Shown in pieces: positions 1 through 6,991 of a DNA stretch of 9,199 bases (positions are counted from its first letter, which is position 1; each line of letters begins with the position of its first letter). Origin of the DNA: Planctomycetota bacterium (GTDB taxonomy: Bacteria; Planctomycetota; Planctomycetia; Pirellulales; Thermoguttaceae). Under the pieces are notes generated by a model. The model was not told where the DNA came from and made no database searches. It saw only the letters and a program-made list of their open reading frames with translations. The translations under genes and the position numbers were made by a program. The stretch is taken from the NCBI GenBank assembly GCA_021784975.1, contig JAJYGU010000441.1, positions 1 to 9,199 of the forward strand, read 5' to 3'.

Positions 1-422
1 CGGGCAGTTCCCACAACTACCGCGAAAAAGTGCTCGCCGCACGGCCCGACCTGATAATCTCCGAGTTTGTCAACGACGCCGGCCTCAACCCGCACCAGGT
101 CGAGCAGGTCTACGGAAAGTTGCTGGCCGACTTCACCGGTATCGGGGCCGAATGGGTCATTCTCACGCCGCACGACGTTCGGCCCGACTGGATGGGTCTT
201 TCCAGCCAGCGGAACATCGACCACGACCCGCGGCCCTACGTGGCCGGACTGCGAGAGTTCGGCGCGAAGCACCGCGTGGCCCTGGCCGAGGCCTCGCTAC
301 GCTACGGCCGGCTGTGGCGTCAGGGCATTCCCTACGTCACGCTCATGCTCAACACCATCAACCACCCCGATGCCCGCGGCATGAAGATCTTCGCCGACAG
401 CCTGATGGCTCTGTTCCCGTAA
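1..422 (+). CDS. SGNH/GDSL-family hydrolase, 3' part (5' end outside window)
   Basis: The reading frame is open from the window edge (first full codon at 3) to TAA at 420-422, giving the last 139 residues. What is visible fits an SGNH hydrolase (esterase/lipase/acetylesterase superfamily). ARPDLIISEFVNDAG near the start resembles block III, with the Asn of FVND in the oxyanion-hole position. Near the end, NTINHPDARGMKIFADSLMALF matches block V, where the His before Pro is the expected catalytic His; the usual DxxH Asp is not in its standard place (NTINH). The nucleophile GDS block would lie upstream of the window, so activity cannot be judged. A GTG at 30 could start a shorter protein, but the frame continues upstream with plausible sequence (GSSHNYREKVLA), so it is read as internal. 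Substrate is unknown. A second SGNH gene lies 400 bases downstream with its own promoter candidate. Confidence 0.75.
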   Translation, partial: GSSHNYREKVLAARPDLIISEFVNDAGLNPHQVEQVYGKLLADFTGIGAEWVILTPHDVRPDWMGLSSQRNIDHDPRPYVAGLREFGAKHRVALAEASLRYGRLWRQGIPYVTLMLNTINHPDARGMKIFADSLMALFP

Positions 423-460
423 GGCGAAATTCGGGGACTGTCGGGCAAGAGCGGTACCGG

Positions 461-475
461 TGCCGCGGAGCGGCA
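461..475. repeat. Small hairpin repeat, copy 1
   Basis: TGCCGC-GGA-GCGGCA is a perfect 6-bp stem with a 3-base loop, 38 bases after the stop of the first gene. The stem is identical to that of 541-555. No U-tract follows, so it is not a classical rho-independent terminator. Confidence 0.6.
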
Positions 476-540
476 AAATGTGATTAGAAGCCGTGGGGGG
501 ATCGCAGTGAAACCCCCGGCAGTCAATATCGTGTGGGCCA

Positions 541-555
541 TGCCGCGTAGCGGCA
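541..555. repeat. Small hairpin repeat, copy 2
   Basis: TGCCGC-GTA-GCGGCA has the same 6-bp stem as 461-475 with a different 3-base loop, exactly 80 bases downstream of it. A stem kept with a changed loop is typical of REP-like elements. A degenerate relative (AGCgcCG-TTA-CGcgGCT) lies at 574-590. Confidence 0.6.
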
Positions 556-653
556 CTACAATCGCTCGACGGTAGCGCCGTTACGCGGCTTTGGTTCGGT
601 ATCTGCTCGCCACCAGGGGTTTCGCTGCGCTGCACCGCTGGCTATTCGAGTCA

Positions 654-668
654 CGCCGCTCCGCGGCG
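654..668. repeat. Small hairpin repeat, variant copy 3
   Basis: CGCCGC-TCC-GCGGCG is a perfect 6-bp stem with a 3-base loop. It shares the GCCGC/GCGGC core with the two upstream hairpins and differs only in the outermost pair. Confidence 0.5.
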
Positions 669-747
669 GCTTGTCGCGCGATTTGCGCTAGGCCGCCACG
701 GTAGTGGATGCGCAAAAGCGGGAACGCACCCCGGCCTGCGGGCCGTC

Positions 748-776
748 TTGTCAAGCTGCTGGCCAGCAAGTATGTT
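748..776 (+). promoter_or_regulatory. Sigma70-like promoter candidate for the SGNH hydrolase at 822
   Basis: TTGTCA (748-753) is 5 of 6 to the -35 consensus. TATGTT (771-776) is a weaker -10, separated by an ideal 17-base spacer. Predicted transcription start is near 783, giving a leader of about 40 bases that includes the GGAG Shine-Dalgarno at 810-813. Confidence 0.4.
757..768. promoter_or_regulatory. Perfect 12-bp palindrome inside the promoter spacer
   Basis: TGCTGGCCAGCA is a perfect palindrome lying entirely between the proposed -35 and -10 elements. A dimeric repressor bound there would block the promoter, so this is an operator candidate; that role is inference. Confidence 0.35.
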
Positions 777-821
777 TAGGGTGGTTGTGATCCTACCTAC
801 CTCACTGATGGAGCCCCTCCC

Positions 822-1553
822 ATGAGAGCATCCCGTTTTGTCAAGCTGTGGGTCGCATTGTTCGCTGCTTTGTTGGTTTCGACGGCGGCACTGGCCAAAG
901 ACCAGAAGCAGCCGGCCACCGTCGTGCCCGTGCCGCGCAACGATGCCTGGTGGCAGAAGCGCCATGAGAGCTTCAACCAGCGGGTCAAGCAGGGCCATGT
1001 CGATCTGATCTTCATCGGCGATTCGATCACCCACCTCTGGGAGATGTCCGGCAAGGATGTTTGGCAGCAATACTATGCCAAGCGGAACGCCGTTAATCTG
1101 GGCATCGGCGGCGATCGCACCGAGCACGTCCTCTGGCGACTGGACCACGGGAACATCGACGGGATTTCGCCGAAGCTGGCGGTGCTAATGATCGGCACCA
1201 ACAACGCCGGCAGCAACACCCCGAAGGAGATTGCCGAAGGCGTGAAGGCGATTGTCGAGCAACTGCGGGCAAAACTGCCCGACACCAAGGTCCTGGTGCT
1301 GGCGATCTTCCCGCGGGGCGCCAACCCGCAAAACCGCGAGCGGCAGGTGAACGAGAAGGCCAACGCGATCATCGCCAAGCTGGCCGACGGCAAAATGATC
1401 TACTATCTCGACATCGGTTCCAAGTTTCTGGCCCCGGACGGCACGCTCAGCCGCGACATCATGCCCGACCTGCTCCATCCTAATAAGAAAGGCTACTTGA
1501 TTTGGGCCAAGGCCATCGAGCCGACGGTGGCGAAACTGATGGGAGAGAAATAG
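822..1553 (+). CDS. Secreted SGNH/GDSL hydrolase (PAF-acetylhydrolase-beta-like)
   Basis: 243 residues. ATG at 822 has a GGAG Shine-Dalgarno at 810-813 (8-base spacing). Residues 1-25 form a signal peptide: basic n-region, hydrophobic core, ALA before the likely cut ahead of Lys26. The mature part has all SGNH blocks. Block I is FIGDSITHLWE with the nucleophile Ser68. Block II is NLGIGGDRTEHVLWR with the oxyanion Gly near 95-97. Block III is IGTNNAG with Asn127. Block V is DLLHPNKKGY with Asp216 and His219. The block spacing and the FPRG segment (163-166) match the family of the PAF acetylhydrolase beta/gamma subunits and bacterial esterases or sugar acetylesterases; the exact substrate cannot be told. 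Length is normal for a single-domain member. It is expected to act outside the cytoplasm as a serine esterase. Its stop is 4 bases from the stop of the convergent PAS gene, so there is no room for an intergenic terminator. Confidence 0.9.
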   Translation: MRASRFVKLWVALFAALLVSTAALAKDQKQPATVVPVPRNDAWWQKRHESFNQRVKQGHVDLIFIGDSITHLWEMSGKDVWQQYYAKRNAVNLGIGGDRTEHVLWRLDHGNIDGISPKLAVLMIGTNNAGSNTPKEIAEGVKAIVEQLRAKLPDTKVLVLAIFPRGANPQNRERQVNEKANAIIAKLADGKMIYYLDIGSKFLAPDGTLSRDIMPDLLHPNKKGYLIWAKAIEPTVAKLMGEK

Positions 1554-1557
1554 AGGA

Positions 1558-3147
1558 TCAGTCGGTCGCTTTCGCCTTGGCGGCCTCGATCTCTTTGAGG
1601 CAGGTCGGGCAATACCACGGGGCTGGAGTCTTCACAGGCTTCGGGCTTCGTTTGCGGCATTTGGCACAGAGGAATCGCTTGCCTTTCACGGCGGTCTTCG
1701 GGCGAACACATTTACCGCTTCTGGGGAAATTGTTGGTCACGGCAATCTCGGTGGCTTGCTCGATTCCGTCGGTAACGGAATCGTAGATCGCCTGAAGTTC
1801 GTCACGGCTTTGTCGCAGTGCTTCCTCCGCCTGCTTCTGGTCGGTGATGTCGCGGATGAGAGCGGTGAGGGCGATTGGATTTCCGGCGGCATCTTCGATG
1901 ACGGCGACCGATATGGCCCCAGGATACGACGTGCCATCCTTTCTCAGCAACTTGTGCTCGACATGCCGGCTGATTCGCTGTTCGACGGCCTTCTTAAGAT
2001 TCGCCAGAAATGTCTGGTGATCTTCCTTGTCGATGAAATCCAGCGGGTCTCTGCCCAGCATTTCCGCAACGTCTTCGATGCCGTACATCTCCGCTAGCCG
2101 CCGAGATGCAAAAGTGATATGCCCGGCCAAGTCGGCGATCAGCACCGCGTCCGGCAAGGTTTCGACGAGTGTTCGGTACCGCTCCTCACTTTCGCGAAGT
2201 TGCTCCTCAGCCCGCTTGCGTTCGGTGATGTCCGTCACCACAAGGCATCGACGAAACAGCTTGCCGCCCTCATCCCGCAGCAAGAAAGCATGTTGCCAGG
2301 TCGGAGTGACGTTTCCTTGCCGTGAGGCCAGCAAGAGTTCGCCCTTCCAGGATCCCTGTCGCTCCAAGATGGGAATGACCTCATTGGCCCGTCGATCCCT
2401 CCATTCGTCCCCGAAGTAATCCGTGAAGCTCTTGCCGACGAGGTCTTCGGGTTTGTCCTCGCCCAGTAAGCGGCAAAAAGCTGGATTCACATAGGCGATT
2501 CTGCCCTCCGGATCCGCCATCCCAAACCCCTGGGTGGAAGCCTCGGCAAAGCGGCGAAACACCGCCAGTTCTTCGTTGGCCTTTCGCAAATCGACCGTCC
2601 GTTGCTGAACCTTTTGCTCCAGTTCACCATGGGCCTGCTGCAATGATTCCGTCAAGGTGCGGTAACGCTGCTCGCTTTCCCGCAGCGCAGCTTCCGCCCG
2701 TTTTCGCCGGCTGATGCCGATATTCACGCCCAGAATGCCTTGGATGCGGCCGTCCGCAATGATAGGAGCAATCACGTTGTGGTAGAACTGGGTCTTGCCT
2801 TGGACCTGAAGCTGTACCTCCGCATCGACCCTCTCGCCGGCGAGAGCACGCCGATTGTTGTACAACCAAACGGCAAGGTCTTTCTCGGTCTCCGCCACAT
2901 CCTCGGGACGCTTTGCGATGATTTCTCCCCAGTGCTTCTTGCTGGCCGAGTTCTGCATCATGTAGCGACCGTCGAGACCGATGGCCCAAAAGTCGAACGG
3001 CAAGCTTTCGATGACCGCGTTCAGGATGGCCTTGCTGGGGGCCGACGTTTGCTCGAATTGTCGTAACTCCTCCAAGGCGGCAATTCGTCGTCGCAATTCG
3101 GCCAGTTCTTCGACGAGTTGTTTCTCTGTCTTCCCGTAATCGTTCAT
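1558..3147 (-). CDS. Triple-PAS sensory protein with a zinc-ribbon-like C-terminus and no kinase domain
   Basis: 529 residues, predicted cytoplasmic, no membrane segments. ATG at 3147 follows a strong GGAGGA (plus-strand 3152-3157) by 4 bases. Order of parts: N-terminal coiled coil (about 5-33), PAS/PAC 1 (about 37-150, ending GVNIGISRRKRAEAALRESE), coiled coil (about 155-197), PAS/PAC 2 (about 195-312, ending VVTDITERKRAEEQLRESEE), PAS/PAC 3 (about 320-437, ending IRDITDQKQAEEALRQS). RDELQAIYDSVTDG (448-461) then starts like a fourth PAS but breaks off. The last 50 residues carry GKC, CAKC and CPTC, with 15 residues between the last two pairs, as in a zinc ribbon or zinc knuckle. HisKA, HATPase, GGDEF, EAL and phosphatase domains are all absent. 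It may sense a ligand or redox state and signal by protein or nucleic-acid contact, or be the remnant of a PAS histidine kinase with a new tail. PAS content is secure; the tail's function is unknown. Confidence 0.85.
   Translation of the reverse strand: MNDYGKTEKQLVEELAELRRRIAALEELRQFEQTSAPSKAILNAVIESLPFDFWAIGLDGRYMMQNSASKKHWGEIIAKRPEDVAETEKDLAVWLYNNRRALAGERVDAEVQLQVQGKTQFYHNVIAPIIADGRIQGILGVNIGISRRKRAEAALRESEQRYRTLTESLQQAHGELEQKVQQRTVDLRKANEELAVFRRFAEASTQGFGMADPEGRIAYVNPAFCRLLGEDKPEDLVGKSFTDYFGDEWRDRRANEVIPILERQGSWKGELLLASRQGNVTPTWQHAFLLRDEGGKLFRRCLVVTDITERKRAEEQLRESEERYRTLVETLPDAVLIADLAGHITFASRRLAEMYGIEDVAEMLGRDPLDFIDKEDHQTFLANLKKAVEQRISRHVEHKLLRKDGTSYPGAISVAVIEDAAGNPIALTALIRDITDQKQAEEALRQSRDELQAIYDSVTDGIEQATEIAVTNNFPRSGKCVRPKTAVKGKRFLCAKCRKRSPKPVKTPAPWYCPTCLKEIEAAKAKATD
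1762..1782. repeat. Perfect 8-bp inverted repeat at the PAS/zinc-ribbon join
   Basis: GATTCCGT (1762-1769) and ACGGAATC (1775-1782) are perfect complements with a 5-base loop. They lie inside the PAS gene at the codons for about residues 456-462 (DSVTDGI), exactly where the fourth PAS-like start gives way to the unrelated C-terminus. It could be chance, a recombination scar or an RNA hairpin. Confidence 0.5.
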
Positions 3148-3260
3148 CTGGTCCTCCCCGTTCGATCAGTGAACCGACGGACATCCAAAGCACCGAACCT
3201 CACCGACATTCGTCCGGCGGACACCGGGCGAACCCCTCGGAATGGAGGTCGACGCCCACC

Positions 3261-3288
3261 ATTTTATGCTAGACCGGCAGAAGCTCAA
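3261..3288 (-). promoter_or_regulatory. Promoter candidate for the PAS gene
   Basis: On the minus strand TTGAGC (3288-3283) and TAAAAT (3266-3261) are separated by 16 bases. The -10 is 5 of 6 and the -35 is 4 of 6 to the sigma70 consensus. The predicted leader is about 105 bases. This is moderate evidence only, since planctomycete promoters are not well defined. Confidence 0.35.
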
Positions 3289-3318
3289 GTACGGTCGGCT
3301 GAGGCTGCGAAAAAGTGA

Positions 3319-3360
3319 GCGACTTCGTCAGGCACGGGGTGCCTGACCTATTTGAGTCGC
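3319..3360. repeat. Two-tier hairpin repeat
   Basis: GTCAGGCAC-GGG-GTGCCTGAC (3327-3347) is a perfect 9-bp stem with a 3-base loop. An outer 6-bp stem, GCGACT (3319-3324) with AGTCGC (3355-3360), closes around it with unequal spacers of 2 and 7 bases. There is no clear U-tract on either strand. It looks like a dispersed intergenic repeat; I recall similar GTCAGGCAC hairpins in planctomycete genomes, which is unverified here. Confidence 0.6.
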
Positions 3361-3387
3361 CGCGTCGCCATAGTTTGAAGGCGTGTT

Positions 3388-3441
3388 GGAGCGCGGGCGT
3401 CCCGCCCGCCACCGAAAAAGCGGGCGAGACGCCCGCGCTCC
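3388..3441. repeat. Long 22-bp hairpin repeat
   Basis: Arms 3388-3409 and 3420-3441 are complementary at 21 of 22 positions around a 10-base loop (3410-3419). The single difference is C3402 opposite A3427. On the minus-strand transcript this becomes a G-U pair, so the RNA hairpin is unbroken on that strand only. It starts about 40 bases past the apbE stop and could protect or end that message, though no U-tract follows. The arms read outward as GGAGCGCGGGCGTC, a motif I associate with dispersed planctomycete repeats (recall, not checked). Confidence 0.65.
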
Positions 3442-3481
3442 ACTGGAAAAATTGATCAGCTCATTTTGGCGCGACGCGTAA

Positions 3482-4519
3482 CTATATTCCCGGCGCGGCG
3501 CCCAACTCACCGGCTCTCGGCAAATCGTGCCAGTGCTTTGACTGAAAGGTCTGCTCTCTGCCATCGACGGTGCGAACGATGAAGGCGGCCAAATGGCGCG
3601 CTGACTCCACCAGCTTCAAGCCTTTTTCCGGGCCGAGGATGGCCGCGGCCGACGACAGACCGTCCGTGCTCAGACCGTCTGGACCCACGACGGTGACGCT
3701 GCTGTGGTCGGTGAGCGGCAGGCCGCTGTGCGGGTCGATGAGATGCGAGTAGCGCTTGCCGCCGATGATGGCGTATTGCCACATGTCGCCCGAGGTGGAA
3801 ACTGCGCAGCGGGCCAGTTCGAGGTACTCGTGGGGCGGGCGGCGTGCGTCGGGCGGGGCGATGCCGATTCGCCAGCCGGCCTTGCCCGGCGGAGGGTCGC
3901 CTAAGCCGAGGTTGCCGCCGGCCTCGACCATCATCCGGGCAATCCCGTGCCGGCGCAGGGCGGCCATCGCCTCGTCGACCGCGTAGCCCTTGGCAATACC
4001 GCCCAGATCCAGCCGCATGTTGGCCTTCAACAGTTCAACACTCTGATCGTGCGAATTGAGCCGCATCCATTGATAGCCCACGCGCGACCGGGCTTCGGCC
4101 AGGGATTCCGGCGCGGGGAGCTCCTTAGTGCGTCGGGCATTGCGCCAAAGCCGGACCACCGGGCCGATGGTTACGTCAAAGGCGCCCCCCGACCGTGCCG
4201 CCAGCTCTTGGGCACGGACGAGGACCCGCCAAAGATCGCTACTGACCCGAACCGGATGCCCCGCCGATGAGGTGCGGCAGAGTCGGCGCAGCTCGCTTTG
4301 CGGGTCGTAGTCGCTGCAAATGGAGTTCAGGGCGTGGAAGCGGTCAAAGGCCGCTTGGGCCGCCCTGCTTGCGGTGGGGCGATCCGAGGCGTACAATGTG
4401 ATCTTGATTGGCACCGCCATCTCGATCTGGGTAAACTGATAGCGGTTGCCGGCCGGCTCGCCGGCTAAGCCGATAGCAGTTTGTCCCGCCAAGAGCCACA
4501 AGAGCAAGTGCTTTCCCAT
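3482..4519 (-). CDS. apbE: ApbE-type FAD:protein FMN transferase, exported
   Basis: 345 residues. ATG at 4519 is preceded by GGGAGT about 7 bases upstream. Family members move FMN from FAD onto a Thr/Ser of extracytoplasmic flavoproteins (for example Rnf/Nqr subunits or FMN-binding reductases), using Mg2+. Residues 1-20 are a signal peptide (KHLLLWLLAGQTAIGLAG) with no lipobox Cys, so it is probably a soluble or loosely anchored periplasmic form. Visible family motifs are SDYDPQSELRRL (69-80), SGGAFDVTIGP (110-120), LDLGGIAKGYAVD (170-182), EAGGN (199-203), STSGD (241-245), HLIDPHSG (259-266) and LSTDGLSSAAAILG (283-296), where Asp286 is the likely metal ligand. Length is normal. The usual MGT-type motif before the first strand is altered (EMAVPIKI). 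No flavoprotein acceptor or respiratory complex is encoded nearby. It is divergent from the lipoprotein gene across 80 bases. Assignment is firm; its target is not known. Confidence 0.92.
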   Translation of the reverse strand: MGKHLLLWLLAGQTAIGLAGEPAGNRYQFTQIEMAVPIKITLYASDRPTASRAAQAAFDRFHALNSICSDYDPQSELRRLCRTSSAGHPVRVSSDLWRVLVRAQELAARSGGAFDVTIGPVVRLWRNARRTKELPAPESLAEARSRVGYQWMRLNSHDQSVELLKANMRLDLGGIAKGYAVDEAMAALRRHGIARMMVEAGGNLGLGDPPPGKAGWRIGIAPPDARRPPHEYLELARCAVSTSGDMWQYAIIGGKRYSHLIDPHSGLPLTDHSSVTVVGPDGLSTDGLSSAAAILGPEKGLKLVESARHLAAFIVRTVDGREQTFQSKHWHDLPRAGELGAAPGI

Positions 4520-4599
4520 GCGATTACTCCCATGATCGGGATTGAGTTGCTTCGTTTTGCGGCGTCTCTCTGCGGTCGTTGGGCCGAAAGGAATACCTC
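4520..4599. promoter_or_regulatory. Divergent promoter region between apbE and the FGE-like lipoprotein gene
   Basis: These 80 bases must contain the start signals of both genes unless one is transcribed from further away. The Shine-Dalgarno sequences are clear (GGGAGT for apbE at 4531-4526 on the minus strand; AAAGGA at 4587-4592 for the lipoprotein). I found no convincing -35/-10 pair in either direction. Confidence 0.4.
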
Positions 4600-5997
<1,398 letters not shown>

Positions 5998-6019
5998 ACC
6001 GCTTAGGGTTTTAACTGTG

Positions 6020-6046
6020 TTTCAGCGGCGACAACCCAGTTCAGCG
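6020..6046 (+). repeat. Direct repeat flanking the first TA pair, left copy
   Basis: TTTCAGCGGCGACAACC followed by CAG and TTCAGCG. It matches 6992-7018 at 24 of 27 positions; the three differences are adjacent (CAG versus TGC). Each copy contains TTCAGCG twice, 19 bases apart. It begins 22 bases after the stop of the lipoprotein gene. Confidence 0.75.
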
Positions 6047-6119
6047 CCTCTGGGGCGTGAATCGACAGCCTGACCCGGCATCGCGACCGCGCGGCGGGCA
6101 TCGCCCAAACGAGAAAGCA

Positions 6120-6145
6120 GCCTGGCGGACTTGGCAGGCCTTTTT
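6120..6145 (+). terminator. Weak terminator candidate
   Basis: GCCTG (6120-6124) pairs with CAGGC (6135-6139), followed one base later by a run of five T (6141-6145). The stem is short and the 10-base loop long, so it is a doubtful partner of the stronger terminator just downstream. Confidence 0.3.
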
Positions 6146-6158
6146 CACAACGGGTTCC

Positions 6159-6180
6159 AAGGCCCCGCCGGGCCTTTTTT
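6159..6180 (+). terminator. Rho-independent terminator
   Basis: AAGGCCC (6159-6165), loop CGCC, GGGCCTT (6170-6176), a perfect 7-bp stem running into six T (6175-6180). It is oriented to end transcription from the lipoprotein gene before the TA region. Confidence 0.75.
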
Positions 6181-6239
6181 CCTCTCCCTTCGAAAGAGGT
6201 CAGGCGAAGGCTGGGGGTGTCCGCAAGCGCCGATTTCGG

Positions 6240-6245
6240 TATAAT
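6240..6245 (+). promoter_or_regulatory. -10 box of the first TA operon
   Basis: TATAAT is a perfect -10 sequence 53 bases before the antitoxin ATG. No good -35 is present at 16-18 bases upstream. Downstream, TGAGGG occurs twice (6255-6260, 6272-6277) around GGGA-GACT-TCCC (6258-6269), a possible autoregulatory operator. Confidence 0.45.
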
Positions 6246-6298
6246 GGCGAGCGATGAGGGAGACTTCCCAGTGAGGGTCTTTCCGCAAAGGACGACGC

Positions 6299-6517
6299 AT
6301 GTCTTACGTGATTGAGGCGACCTACGAAAATGGCGTCTTGAAACTGGAGCGGCCCTTGCCGCTGAAGGATCGCGAAAAGGTGCGAGTCACCGTCGAGGGT
6401 CTGGACGTTGGACGCCACAGCATTCTGGACATCCGCCCGGTCAGCCTCGGACGGGTGCTCCGTCCGCTGGTGCCAGAGGATGACTTGCTCGGCGAGATGC
6501 TCGAAGGGCGGCCATGA
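6299..6517 (+). CDS. DUF104 (AF2212/PG0164-like) antitoxin of a VapBC-type pair
   Basis: 72 residues; ATG at 6299 has AAAGGA (6287-6292) 6 bases upstream. The N-terminal half, MSYVIEATYENGVLKLERPLPLKDREKVRVTVE, matches the DUF104 family: a small beta-rich fold with the E-x-x-YENGVLKP/LE-type core. The C-terminal half (HSILDIRPVSLGRVLRPL, then EDDLLGEMLEGR) is the acidic tail expected to wrap the PIN toxin and block its active site. The stop overlaps the toxin start as ATGA (6514-6517), so the two are translationally coupled. It should neutralise the following toxin and perhaps repress the operon with it. DUF104 antitoxins are a known partner class for PIN toxins; the pairing here is by position. 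Confidence 0.85.
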   Translation: MSYVIEATYENGVLKLERPLPLKDREKVRVTVEGLDVGRHSILDIRPVSLGRVLRPLVPEDDLLGEMLEGRP

Positions 6518-6972
6518 TTCACGGAATCGACACCGGCTTTCTTGTAGCCGCGGAGGTAGCAGAACATGGGGAACATTTGGCGGCTCGCCAAATGCTGTTG
6601 CAGTTGGTAACGGCAGGCAACCGGATCGGGATGGCGCCGCAGGTGATTGCGGAGTTCATCCACGTCGTTACCGATCCTCGGCGGTTCACCCACCCGCTGA
6701 GCGTGCAGCAAGCCCGTCAGATCGCGGAGCAATGGTGGACGGCGAGCGAAGTCGACCACGTGTTTCCGGACACTGCCGCGACGAATCAGTTCTTTACCTG
6801 GCTGGAGCAGCTTGCACTTGGTCGAAAACGGCTGCTTGATACGCTGTTGGCAGCCACCTATCAGCAGGCCGGAATTCGCTCGCTCCTGACCACCAACGTG
6901 GCGGAGTTTGCCGTCTTCAACGTCATCGACTGCATTGCACCGGCGATGAGAGGACAGCGTTTCGGTGAGTGA
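6514..6972 (+). CDS. PIN-domain toxin (VapC-type ribonuclease)
   Basis: 152 residues, starting inside the antitoxin stop (ATGA overlap). PIN toxins are Mg2+-dependent endoribonucleases, usually cutting tRNA or rRNA. The acidic triad is visible: Asp6 in GIDTGFLV, Glu47 in VIAEFIHVV and Asp109 in RLLDTLLAATYQQAG. The fourth site is TTNVAEF (126-132), with Asn128 and Glu131 in place of the commoner Asp. Length is typical, at the upper end for VapC. The last about 12 residues (AMRGQRFGE end) extend past the fold. The matching antitoxin is directly upstream. A repeat copy begins 19 bases after its stop. The toxin's RNA target cannot be predicted. Confidence 0.87.
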   Translation: MIHGIDTGFLVAAEVAEHGEHLAARQMLLQLVTAGNRIGMAPQVIAEFIHVVTDPRRFTHPLSVQQARQIAEQWWTASEVDHVFPDTAATNQFFTWLEQLALGRKRLLDTLLAATYQQAGIRSLLTTNVAEFAVFNVIDCIAPAMRGQRFGE

Positions 6973-6991
6973 ATAACGGGCCAGAACGGTC

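Larger units (their letters stand above)
423..821. other. 399-base intergenic region rich in GC hairpins
   Basis: No credible coding sequence was found here; the minus-strand frames covering it lack recognisable domains and run into the flanking genes. It holds three related trinucleotide-loop hairpins (461-475, 541-555, 654-668), a degenerate fourth (574-590), a small hairpin at 732-745, and an imperfect inverted repeat at about 612-641. A promoter candidate for the downstream hydrolase is at its right end. The pattern looks like REP-type interspersed repeats. Confidence 0.6.
3148..3481. other. 334-base intergenic region with two strong hairpins and a minus-strand promoter candidate
   Basis: No coding sequence is supported. 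Next to the PAS gene lies its 5' leader with Shine-Dalgarno and a promoter candidate at 3261-3288. Further right are two hairpin repeats (3319-3360 and 3388-3441) that sit between the end of apbE and the start of the PAS gene, both transcribed leftward. They could separate the two transcripts. Confidence 0.6.
5998..6298. other. 301-base intergenic region: repeat copy, terminators and TA promoter
   Basis: No coding sequence is supported. From left to right it holds the first copy of a direct repeat (6020-6046), a weak and then a strong terminator hairpin (6120-6145, 6159-6180), a short hairpin CCTCT/AGAGG (6181-6185 with 6195-6199), a TATAAT box (6240-6245) and the Shine-Dalgarno of the DUF104-type antitoxin (AAAGGA, 6287-6292). 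Confidence 0.6.

Noticed and set aside
1558..1740. The zinc-ribbon tail as a separate small gene starting at GTG 1740
   Set aside because: A GTG at codon 470 could start a 60-residue protein, but there is no convincing Shine-Dalgarno before it and the frame is continuous with the PAS gene. It is kept as one protein, with the join flagged.
2624..3193. Second minus-strand frame (189 codons) overlapping the PAS gene
   Set aside because: Its sequence is Arg/Gly-rich with no domain, in a shifted frame under a clear PAS domain.
4579..4599. Upstream TTG start for the FGE-like lipoprotein
   Set aside because: The AAAGGA Shine-Dalgarno is correctly placed for ATG 4600 and would be inside the coding sequence if TTG 4579 were used; the lipoprotein signal is also of better shape from 4600.
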